From the IMG/VR virus record IMGVR_UViG_3300023184_000026, positions 62,001-126,000 of that record: a stretch of DNA of 64,000 nt, one strand, 5' to 3'. The DNA comes from a virus. Position numbers and translations under genes: made by a program. Each line of letters begins with the position of its first letter. The stretch's first letter is position 1. This document shows, one piece after another, positions 1 to 7,507 of the stretch. Below the pieces are notes generated by a model. The model ran no database searches. It worked only from the letters and a program-made list of their open reading frames with translations, and was not told where the DNA came from.

Positions 1-198
1 CCTACGCACACGCCTACCAGGACAATGACGGCAACCCCGACGACAACTTCGACTCAACTAAATCTATACACCGCCACTCCCACTCCAACCGCATTTCCTA
101 CCAGAACTCCGACTCAAACAATTACAAAAACGCCAACAATAACCCCAACCAAATCCATCACGCCAACAGTCACGCCGACAATCACGGGGTCTGTATAA
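1..198 (+). CDS. C-terminal end of a Thr/Pro-rich protein (partial)
   Basis: Frame 1 is open from the window edge to TAA at 196-198. The translation is almost entirely T-P-T type repeats (for example [12 protein letters not shown] at the end). Such low-complexity Thr/Pro stretches act as extended linkers or stalks in surface and fibre proteins; here only this tail is visible, so the main domain is unknown. The GC content is much higher than in the next gene because Thr and Pro codons are C-rich. The stop is 11 bases before the glycosyltransferase at 210. Confidence 0.6.
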   Translation, partial: PTHTPTRTMTATPTTTSTQLNLYTATPTPTAFPTRTPTQTITKTPTITPTKSITPTVTPTITGSV

Positions 199-209
199 TT
201 TTTAAATAT

Positions 210-974
210 ATGATAAAATGGTTACAACAGATATCTGATGATATATCACATGAAGTTTCTATATTGATTCCAACATATAATAATGTGCAATTTTTGGAAG
301 AGTGCATACATTCAATAGTTTCATCATCAAACAAATGTTGCAAATATGAAATATTACTTGGTATAGACAACTGCTACAAAACTCTTCAGCTAATTGATGC
401 AAACACATTGTTTAAAAATAAGAATATAAAAATATATTATTTTCCAAAGAATGTTGGACCTTATATAATTCGTAATTCTCTTGCCAACAAAGCAAAACAT
501 GATAATCTTCTATTTTTCGATTCTGATGATATCATGATGGCCAATACAATACAAACATTGATGGAAAATTTTGAGGGCAAAGAATTGCTTAAATTCAAAT
601 TTTATAATTTTGAAAATAAGAATGGATATAAAACTCAAGATAAACTATCATTATCCGAGATATATGCCCACGCATCATTCTTGATAAAAAAGAATAAGTT
701 TTACAAAATGAATGGATTTTTTGGATGGAAATGTGGAGCAGATGCCGAGTTTGCAGAAAGATACGAAGGGCAAGGCAATAATATCCAACATATGGATGTT
801 CCACTCTTTTATAGAAGATATCATAATAATAATATTACAAGACTGCCAGAAACAGGACTAAATTCCAAGTTGAGAAGCAGATATGGAAAAATCATAATTG
901 AAAACCGAATAAACCAGAAATGGAAAAACCCAAACAAACCAGAATTATTTGCTTCAAATTTAATAATTGTATGA
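210..974 (+). CDS. Family 2 (GT-A fold) glycosyltransferase
   Basis: This 254-residue protein starts VSILIPTYNN at residues 16-25, the nucleotide-binding strand typical of GT2 enzymes. FFDSDD near residue 101 is the DxD-like metal and nucleotide-sugar site. Family knowledge says it moves a sugar from a nucleotide donor to an acceptor in the cytoplasm; the acceptor cannot be read from sequence. It opens an operon of sugar genes running to 6982 in which almost every start overlaps the previous stop by ATGA. The likely role is synthesis of a phage or host surface glycan, which is inference. Confidence 0.85.
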   Translation: MIKWLQQISDDISHEVSILIPTYNNVQFLEECIHSIVSSSNKCCKYEILLGIDNCYKTLQLIDANTLFKNKNIKIYYFPKNVGPYIIRNSLANKAKHDNLLFFDSDDIMMANTIQTLMENFEGKELLKFKFYNFENKNGYKTQDKLSLSEIYAHASFLIKKNKFYKMNGFFGWKCGADAEFAERYEGQGNNIQHMDVPLFYRRYHNNNITRLPETGLNSKLRSRYGKIIIENRINQKWKNPNKPELFASNLIIV

Positions 975-2071
975 ATGATTACGAATTGAATGAAGATATG
1001 CATCAATATCCTATTCGACCAAATTTGGAATTGGATTTGTGCAGTCAAATCTCTGAAGAGGATATCACTGTAATTTTACCAACAATGAACCCACCGACGG
1101 ATAATATTCACAGTTTTAGTAAAGAAAAAGATATGGCGATCATTACATGTTATTTTAATTGGTGTGGATTTATGAATCCAACGAGAAATTTTCACCGATT
1201 TTTGCGAGAAATGAAAAAGAATGATATACCAGTGTTTGGAGTGGAATTGTCAATAACAGACAATTTTGAAACAACCGGAATGTGCGGATGGTCACAACTC
1301 AAAGTTAAGAGAGAGAATGTGTGTTTTCAAAAAGAAGCATGTCTAAATTTGGTTGAAAAGAAAGTACCTGAACAATATACAAAAATTGCTTGGATTGATT
1401 GCGACTTGATATTCTTGAATGACAATTGGTATCACCAAGCATCCAAAAAATTGGATAAACACAAGCTAATACAATTATATACCCATGGATATAATACAGA
1501 CAAGTATGGTAGAACAGTGTTAGAATTTCCAAGTATCATGTATATGCGTGATAGAGTTCCGCACAGCGAGTGGGTAAAACATTCTGGTTATCCCGGTGGT
1601 GCATGGGCAGCAAGAAGAGAGTTGTGGAAACATGGTGGGTTATATCCATACGCTGTTATGGGAGGAGGAGACACTGTGTTTATATACTCAATGTATGATC
1701 ACAGTTTTGAAAAAAGTGCACATGAAAACATCGGAATAAAAAAGAACGCGGAGTCCAGTATCTATACGAGTTGGAAGAAGTCGGTTAATTCTTACGTTGG
1801 GAGAGATATTTCTTACATAGAAAACAAGTTTTTGCACGAATGGCACGGTGACAAGAAAAATCGTAATTATATAGATCGACACACAATTCTAAAGAATATT
1901 GATATAAAAAAGCAAGTTAAACTCAATGCTCGTGGTATAATAGAATTTTATAACATTACCGATTCCACTATTTACGATGAAATTTATAATTATTTTCTGG
2001 AACGAGACGAAGATGGTTTGTCAGATACTTTTAAAGATATGTTAACTATAAAATATAATAAAATTGCATGA
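971..2071 (+). CDS. Glycosyltransferase-like protein
   Basis: I chose the ATG at 971 because it overlaps the previous stop as ATGA, as elsewhere in this operon; an ATG at 920 would add 17 residues and a 55-base overlap. The 366-residue product has IAWIDCDLIF, a strand followed by a DxD motif as in GT-A enzymes, then a conserved-looking GGAWAARRELW and GGGDTVF typical of the acceptor half of such transferases. The family is not identified precisely; the donor and acceptor are unknown. Its neighbours on both sides are sugar enzymes. Confidence 0.7.
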   Translation: MNDYELNEDMHQYPIRPNLELDLCSQISEEDITVILPTMNPPTDNIHSFSKEKDMAIITCYFNWCGFMNPTRNFHRFLREMKKNDIPVFGVELSITDNFETTGMCGWSQLKVKRENVCFQKEACLNLVEKKVPEQYTKIAWIDCDLIFLNDNWYHQASKKLDKHKLIQLYTHGYNTDKYGRTVLEFPSIMYMRDRVPHSEWVKHSGYPGGAWAARRELWKHGGLYPYAVMGGGDTVFIYSMYDHSFEKSAHENIGIKKNAESSIYTSWKKSVNSYVGRDISYIENKFLHEWHGDKKNRNYIDRHTILKNIDIKKQVKLNARGIIEFYNITDSTIYDEIYNYFLERDEDGLSDTFKDMLTIKYNKIA

Positions 2072-2769
2072 AACATAAAACTTTGATAATTGGTTATGGT
2101 GAAATTGGACTGGCACTAAAAACGGTGTTGACCAAGGTTTATGATATTCATATAAGAGATATAAAATTAATACCAAAAATCAATTCGGCACATGTTATGC
2201 ACATATGTTTTCCATACAACAATAAGTTTATTCGAGAGGTAAAGAAGTATCAAAAATGGTATAAGCCAAAATACACCATCATTCATAGTACTGTTCCTAT
2301 GGGGACTTCTAATAAATGCGGTGCCTATTATTCTCCGGTAAGAGGCATACATCCACACTTGGAAGAAAGTCTAAAGACCTTTGTAAAATACTTTGCGCCA
2401 AAAAATAGATATCTCAAAAAATATTTTACTGATGCTGGTATACCTATTGAAGAGGTTGATAAACGTGAAACACTTGAGGTTATGAAGCTATATTGCACAA
2501 CGTTGTATGGTTTAAATATCATTGCCGAAAAAGAGATATGGAAATATTGCAAGAAGCACAATTTGGATTTTGATGTGGTATATACCAAGTGTAATCAAAC
2601 TTACAATGAAGGATACAAGAAGTTGGGATTTCCCCAATTTAACAAATATATTCTTGAGCATCGAGACGGTAATATAGGTGGACATTGTATTATACCAAAT
2701 TGCCAATTATTGAACACCGATGTTGCCAAGTTTATTTTGGAGAAAAACAAAAATATTAATATCATATGA
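2068..2769 (+). CDS. Compact UDP-sugar dehydrogenase-like NAD-binding protein
   Basis: The 233-residue product begins LIIGYGEIGLAL, a Rossmann dinucleotide-binding motif of GxGxxG type. HSTVPMGTS (about residues 73-81) and GGHCIIPN near the end match segments of the UDP-glucose/UDP-ManNAc dehydrogenase family, including the cysteine that forms the thioester in those enzymes. Normal family members are about 400-450 residues, so this protein is roughly half size and may lack the second nucleotide-binding domain. It probably oxidises a nucleotide sugar or is a reduced relative with a changed job. It is coupled by ATGA overlaps on both sides. Confidence 0.65.
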   Translation: MKHKTLIIGYGEIGLALKTVLTKVYDIHIRDIKLIPKINSAHVMHICFPYNNKFIREVKKYQKWYKPKYTIIHSTVPMGTSNKCGAYYSPVRGIHPHLEESLKTFVKYFAPKNRYLKKYFTDAGIPIEEVDKRETLEVMKLYCTTLYGLNIIAEKEIWKYCKKHNLDFDVVYTKCNQTYNEGYKKLGFPQFNKYILEHRDGNIGGHCIIPNCQLLNTDVAKFILEKNKNINII

Positions 2770-3374
2770 GCTATTTTAAAATGAGTTGGGTTGATGAATA
2801 CATCAAATTTAAAAAAGACAAAATATTTTTTGACGTTGGAAGCTATAATGGAAACGATGGAATCGGGTTCAAAACGGCATACCCAGAATCCAGAGTTGTT
2901 TCCATCGAAGCTGATAAAATATTGTTCAACAAAATGAAAGACAATAAAAAACTTGAAGGTATAGAAGTTATTCACGCGGCGGCGTGTGATATGGACGGAC
3001 GCGTTCAGTTTTATTCTCCGGTTGGGTTTAGAAGAGGAATTGGATCAATAAACAAGCCAACAATTCACATGAATAAAATTCATGGAGCCGAATTTCGGGG
3101 CTCTGTGGAAGTTGATGGAATGAGAATTGATACAATATGCAGTAAATTGGGAATCTCCGACATTTCTGTATTGCACATGGACATTCAAACAGGAGAATAT
3201 CTTGCCCTGTCTGGACTGGGAAAAATGAGGCCGGAGATTATTTTCTTGGAAGACGGTGGACACAGATTGTATGAGAATTCCAAGAATACATCACCTCTTT
3301 TAATTGAAATGGGATATAAAAATATTCCAATAACGGAGATTACACTTGGGGACAAACTTTGGATAAAAATATGA
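2766..3374 (+). CDS. FkbM-family SAM-dependent methyltransferase
   Basis: The 202-residue product carries FFDVGSYNGNDG near residue 21, the SAM-binding glycine loop, then VVSIEAD and IDTICSKLGISDISVLHMDIQTGE, the pattern of FkbM (Methyltransf_21) enzymes, which O-methylate sugars and other small acceptors. The start overlaps the previous stop by ATGA; an ATG at 2781 is also possible. In this operon it may cap a glycan by methylation, which is inference from context. Confidence 0.8.
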   Translation: MSYFKMSWVDEYIKFKKDKIFFDVGSYNGNDGIGFKTAYPESRVVSIEADKILFNKMKDNKKLEGIEVIHAAACDMDGRVQFYSPVGFRRGIGSINKPTIHMNKIHGAEFRGSVEVDGMRIDTICSKLGISDISVLHMDIQTGEYLALSGLGKMRPEIIFLEDGGHRLYENSKNTSPLLIEMGYKNIPITEITLGDKLWIKI

Positions 3375-5227
3375 GCACTCCGTTGAAAATCCATGTATCG
3401 GAACGAGCGAATTTAAACATGTCCATGTTTAACCAAAAATATGGAGTGAAATTGGTGAAAAACCCAACAGAAGCAGACTTCATCATTTCTCAATCAACCA
3501 TAAAGTATCCAGACTTGATGCACAAAACGGTGTATATTGCAGCCGAACCTCCTCGCACAAAACACAGACAATGGTGTTATAATAATTTTGACAACATGAT
3601 GTTAGTCGTGGTCTATAATCCAGACCCAACAAAGCCAAATCAAATTTCATTTCAACCAAATGATGAAGCTCAATGGTATCCTACCAGAGCCGATCCATAT
3701 CCATATACGACGAGAACAAATACTAAGATGACTACTCGTGGAGTGTTTTTTGCCGGTACAATAAGTGAAACTAAATCATTGAGAGGAGCGAAGCTGCCGG
3801 ATAACGCAAAAAGCATCACTCATTTGCGCAAAACGATGGGAGAATATTTTCTAAAACATCATGAAGGAAGCGTTGCAATGGGAATTGGTTGGAATAGCCA
3901 GTCGGATAAAGTTTCCGATTGGAGAGCGGAAAAGTGGAAGTTGATAAAAAATCCAAACATAGATTTTGTACTGGCACTTGAAAACACAATACAATCAAAC
4001 TATTTGTCGGAGAAGTTGTGGGATGGAATTGCGTGTGACAAAGTTACATTGTATTTGGGCGATCCGAGAATAGAACATCACATTCCTACAAACTGTTTTA
4101 TAGATTTGCGAGACTACTATAATTCAGAAACTGACGAAATTGATATGGAATCTGTAAGTCACAGACTAAAAACAATATCACAAGCTGAGTACAATATTAT
4201 TATTGCCAATGCAAGAAAGATCAGAAAAATTGCAAGTGGAAAATATCAAGAATATTGTATTCTGATGACGGCGAAAATTTTTGACATTCTGAAAAGTAAA
4301 AAAGCCAAGAGCGAAAGCACTTCGCAAATCACGGATGAATACTTGCGGGGAGTAAGAGACTGTAAGAGAATATATTCTATCATGAGTCCGGTGTTGTTTG
4401 ACATATCTCCGGAAGTAAACAGATTGGTCGTGAAATGCTTAAAGGGTGACGGAGAATTTTATAGCTTGCTTGGACAGCAAGTTCAACATTTGATACGCAT
4501 TCAAAATGCAAGTCATCCGCTTGATCAACTTGATATAAAAATTGACGGTTCTTCCACGTGGTCCTTTTACAAGGATGATGTTTCTGCCGATTTGTACGAA
4601 TTACTGTTTTGTCCAGATTATTCTGTGAAAGTGGAGTTTCCATATACCGGACAAGGAGTGAATAGCAAAGGTTTGGTGTTCAAGCAAGTAAAATTGAACC
4701 CACTCAATTTGATGCTGAATCGGTATTTTTCCATGTCCGATGTTCAAAAGAGGCACTATGATTACATCATAAGCAAATATAGCATTGATGTGAACAATAC
4801 AATAGGCGTGTGCTACACGGGAACAGATAAGTTCAAAGAAGTTATTTTGGCGGAACCAACAAAATACATAGAAGTTGTTCAGAAAATACTCAACGCCAAT
4901 CCAAACATGAAAGTGCTTATCCAAACCGACTGGACTCAAGTAAAACAATTGTTTATTTCGATGTTCAAAGAACGATGCTTTTTCATTTCGGAAATTCCAA
5001 CCACAGAAACAGATGGTGAAATTCATAAAATATTACCAACTGAATGCAGATTAGAGTTTGTCAAGACACTCGATGTATCAGTGAGAATATTGTCGCGGTG
5101 TAAGTATATAGTAAATTGCAGCAGTGATGTTGCGTGGACCATAGCAGGATACAGAGGAAATTCGCATGGAATGTGGCAATTTGATTATGAAGGAACTTTG
5201 TTTGAACCAGACAATTGCAATATATGA
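3371..5227 (+). CDS. GT10-type fucosyltransferase with an extra C-terminal domain
   Basis: The start at 3371 overlaps the preceding stop as ATGA, giving 618 residues. Around residues 195-245 it has FVLALENTIQSNYLSEKLWDG and a nearby YLGDP, the signature of alpha-1,3-fucosyltransferases (GT10), where the Asn/Glu and SEKLWD residues bind the GDP-fucose donor. GT10 enzymes are usually 300-400 residues. The last 300 residues here have no GT10 match that I recognise; a segment with IGVCYTGTDKFKE and VLIQTDW looks like another alpha/beta nucleotide-binding domain, perhaps a second transferase. It could therefore add two sugars in turn. Confidence 0.75.
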   Translation: MSTPLKIHVSERANLNMSMFNQKYGVKLVKNPTEADFIISQSTIKYPDLMHKTVYIAAEPPRTKHRQWCYNNFDNMMLVVVYNPDPTKPNQISFQPNDEAQWYPTRADPYPYTTRTNTKMTTRGVFFAGTISETKSLRGAKLPDNAKSITHLRKTMGEYFLKHHEGSVAMGIGWNSQSDKVSDWRAEKWKLIKNPNIDFVLALENTIQSNYLSEKLWDGIACDKVTLYLGDPRIEHHIPTNCFIDLRDYYNSETDEIDMESVSHRLKTISQAEYNIIIANARKIRKIASGKYQEYCILMTAKIFDILKSKKAKSESTSQITDEYLRGVRDCKRIYSIMSPVLFDISPEVNRLVVKCLKGDGEFYSLLGQQVQHLIRIQNASHPLDQLDIKIDGSSTWSFYKDDVSADLYELLFCPDYSVKVEFPYTGQGVNSKGLVFKQVKLNPLNLMLNRYFSMSDVQKRHYDYIISKYSIDVNNTIGVCYTGTDKFKEVILAEPTKYIEVVQKILNANPNMKVLIQTDWTQVKQLFISMFKERCFFISEIPTTETDGEIHKILPTECRLEFVKTLDVSVRILSRCKYIVNCSSDVAWTIAGYRGNSHGMWQFDYEGTLFEPDNCNI

Positions 5228-5937
5228 AAACTACCAATTACTTAGCAAAATTCAAGAAAAACAATACATCTCAATGTGGAGAAGATGGTGTTATTGAAGA
5301 GATACTGCGAATGTTGAACATAAACGGTGGAGCGGTTATTGATATTGGAGCATCTGATGGAAAGTGGTATAGTAATACGTTTTCATTATTGCAAAGAGGA
5401 TTTGATGTTTATGCAATAGAGGCGAGCAACAATGCAAAAAAGATGATCGTTTTACAAAAAGAATATCCCAATCTTCATCCGATACAAGCAAGAGTGTGTG
5501 TTGACAAAAATTCTCCAAACCATATCAACAACATACTAAACACGTTGCAGGTTCCAATGGAAGTTGAGTTTATGAGTTTAGATATCGATTCCATCGACCC
5601 GTGGGTGTTGCAAGACATAAACAGAAGTCCGAAGTTTTTTGTGACCGAAATTGAGCCTCGATACTATCCATTGGATGATATATGGCACAATATAGATGGA
5701 AATCGAATAACAAATCCTCCACAAAACTTGACCGGATTTGGACCAATGTACAAAGTGGCAAAAGCCAAAGGATATATTTTGGTCGGTCAAACTTCACAAA
5801 ACTTGTTCTTCTTACGAAATGACCTTATCGAAAAACTAAATTGTCCAGAAATAACTTCTGTACACGAGTTGGCTAATTTCGATCCAAGTTACTTGAAAAA
5901 AGAAGACAAGAAACACTGGGCAGAATATACACCATAA
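5224..5937 (+). CDS. FkbM-like methyltransferase
   Basis: The start at 5224 gives an ATGA overlap and 237 residues. GGAVIDIGASDGKWYSNT (about residues 36-53) is a SAM-binding motif I, followed by VYAIEAS (motif II) and FMSLDIDSIDPWVLQ, where an acidic strand end normally contacts SAM or the substrate. The C-terminal half is unlike classical FkbM. It is probably a second methyltransferase of the same surface-sugar pathway, with lower certainty than the one at 2766. Confidence 0.65.
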   Translation: MKTTNYLAKFKKNNTSQCGEDGVIEEILRMLNINGGAVIDIGASDGKWYSNTFSLLQRGFDVYAIEASNNAKKMIVLQKEYPNLHPIQARVCVDKNSPNHINNILNTLQVPMEVEFMSLDIDSIDPWVLQDINRSPKFFVTEIEPRYYPLDDIWHNIDGNRITNPPQNLTGFGPMYKVAKAKGYILVGQTSQNLFFLRNDLIEKLNCPEITSVHELANFDPSYLKKEDKKHWAEYTP

Positions 5938-5947
5938 AAACAACTAT

Positions 5948-6982
5948 ATGATCTGGAAACAAAACAAAAATCGAATAACAGTAACATCAGAAGAAGGAAT
6001 CTTCTATTTCAACATGCCAGTATACTTCAAGCTGAATGAAGTACACCCAGACTTGTTTAGATTGGCCGAATTGGTATTGTTCAATCCTTGGTATAAGGAC
6101 TTGAAGCAACATAAATTTACCAGAACAAAAGGAAAAAAGATTGGACTGGCTTTCAGTGGAGGTGCCGATTCAATGGCCGCTCAATGTTTGCTGCCAAAAG
6201 ATGACACAATATTGTTTTATCACAAACGAGTTGGTAATCTTGGAAAACTTGCAACTCAAGATAATCCGTTGTATGTGTTTGATATAAACAAACTAGATGT
6301 AAACATATTTGAATCTAATCACGAACAAATTCGTACACATCATGGAAAGAATATAGGATTTAGTACGGATTTGGCGTTGGCGGCAGCGGGCATATTGATG
6401 GCAGACTATTGGAATCTTGGTTATATTGCAACAGGAACAATGCTTGAGTCCACGTTCTTGTATAGAGGCTATAAATATAGAGATTTTTCTCAAGTAGAAT
6501 TTTGGAGATTCTGGTTCAATACTTTTCAGCAAGCTGGACTAGAATTGTTTTGGCCGGTCATGCCATGTTCAGAATTTTTGACTCAGAAAATTTTGACAGC
6601 AAATGGTAGAACTTCTATTTCGTGTCTAAGAGGTAGACAAGAACCCTGCGGTAAGTGTTATAAATGCTTTCGTAAATTATCAATTGCCGGAATACAACCC
6701 GAACTTCATCCAGAAAGCTATAAAGTTCTGAATGGAAGACCGTTGAAACAAGCCGCCAGCCTTATTTACGCGATGAACAAATACAACTTGAATATACCGC
6801 CGATTGCGGAATATAAGGATATGAACCTAAGTTGGCTAGAAAACTATTATAAACCTGCCATAGATATGATTCCGGTTGAATACAGAGACTATCTAACAGC
6901 CGAGTTGGACAAGTACACAACCCCAATAACGGGAAATGAAATTGAAAAATTCAATATAGAAGGCGTACCTACGGTAAAATAA
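5948..6982 (+). CDS. QueC-like PP-loop ATP-pyrophosphatase
   Basis: The 344-residue protein has LAFSGGADSMAAQ near residue 68, the PP-loop (SGGxDS) that binds ATP and activates a substrate by adenylation. Near residue 226 it carries CLRGRQEPCGKCYKCFRK, a four-cysteine zinc site spaced as in QueC (7-cyano-7-deazaguanine synthase). It is longer than QueC (about 220-240 residues) and lies in a glycan operon with no other queuosine genes visible. It may activate a carboxylate on a sugar or make a modified base; both are inference. It starts 10 bases after the upstream stop. Confidence 0.7.
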   Translation: MIWKQNKNRITVTSEEGIFYFNMPVYFKLNEVHPDLFRLAELVLFNPWYKDLKQHKFTRTKGKKIGLAFSGGADSMAAQCLLPKDDTILFYHKRVGNLGKLATQDNPLYVFDINKLDVNIFESNHEQIRTHHGKNIGFSTDLALAAAGILMADYWNLGYIATGTMLESTFLYRGYKYRDFSQVEFWRFWFNTFQQAGLELFWPVMPCSEFLTQKILTANGRTSISCLRGRQEPCGKCYKCFRKLSIAGIQPELHPESYKVLNGRPLKQAASLIYAMNKYNLNIPPIAEYKDMNLSWLENYYKPAIDMIPVEYRDYLTAELDKYTTPITGNEIEKFNIEGVPTVK

Positions 6983-6985
6983 CTA

Positions 6986-7014
6986 TTGACACAATATAAT
7001 GGTTATAAGAATAT
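6986..7014 (+). promoter_or_regulatory. Possible promoter for the kinase gene
   Basis: TTGACA at 6986-6991 is followed after 17 bases by GAATAT (7009-7014), eight bases before the ATG at 7022. A CAATATAAT string lies between them. The -10 is weak, so this is a tentative member of the TTGAC promoter family of this window. Confidence 0.4.
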
Positions 7015-7021
7015 TTTTTGT

Positions 7022-7468
7022 ATGAAACCCATCCTCGCAGTCATGGTTGGTATTAGCGGCTCGGGCAAGAGCACATATGCAACTGGCTTAAAAACATCAC
7101 TTAAAGCAGAGTTGGTGGAAACTGATGCAGTTCGTGTGGAACTAACTGGAAACGCCGAAGATCAAAGTCAAAATGGACGAGTATTTGAAGTTGCAAGAAA
7201 GCGTGTAAGTGATTATCTATCACAAGGTAAGAATACTATTATTGATGCCACAAGTCTTAATATCAAAGAACGCAAAGATTGGATTGATATTGGCAAAGCA
7301 AACAATGCTGAAGTGCGAGCATATTTTGTTGATACTCCTGTAAGTGATTGTAAAGCACAGAATAGCAAACGTGAACGCAAAGTACCAGAGTGGGTTATTG
7401 ACAAACAAGCCAGCAAGTTGTTTGGTCCAACAAAGTCAGAAGGTTTTGATAGTGTTGTTACGATTTGA
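7022..7468 (+). CDS. Polynucleotide-kinase-type P-loop kinase
   Basis: The first ATG at 7022 gives 148 residues starting MKPILAVMVGISGSGKS. GISGSGKST is a Walker A motif, ETDAVR is the acceptor-side acidic/arginine segment, and NTIIDATSLNIKERK matches the DATN-type motif of the T4 Pnk kinase domain and related zeta-toxin-like kinases. It would phosphorylate 5' ends of RNA or DNA, or a small molecule. The 3'-phosphatase domain of T4 Pnk is absent. An in-frame TTG at 6986 sits inside a promoter-like sequence and is less likely. It directly precedes the polymerase gene. Confidence 0.75.
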   Translation: MKPILAVMVGISGSGKSTYATGLKTSLKAELVETDAVRVELTGNAEDQSQNGRVFEVARKRVSDYLSQGKNTIIDATSLNIKERKDWIDIGKANNAEVRAYFVDTPVSDCKAQNSKRERKVPEWVIDKQASKLFGPTKSEGFDSVVTI

Positions 7469-7471
7469 TTG

Positions 7472-7503
7472 TTGACAATATTTGATGGTTCGACCAATAT
7501 AAT
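7472..7503 (+). promoter_or_regulatory. Promoter-like sequence before the DNA polymerase gene
   Basis: TTGACA (7472-7477) is followed by CAATATAAT (7495-7503). The TATAAT spacing is 20 bases, or 17 if CAATAT is the -10. The ATG at 7508 is four bases after TATAAT, so the transcript would be almost leaderless. Confidence 0.5.
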
Positions 7504-7507
7504 TGGT

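Noticed and set aside
920-970. Upstream start for the second glycosyltransferase
   Set aside because: It would create a 55-base overlap, while the ATG at 971 gives the four-base overlap seen throughout the operon.
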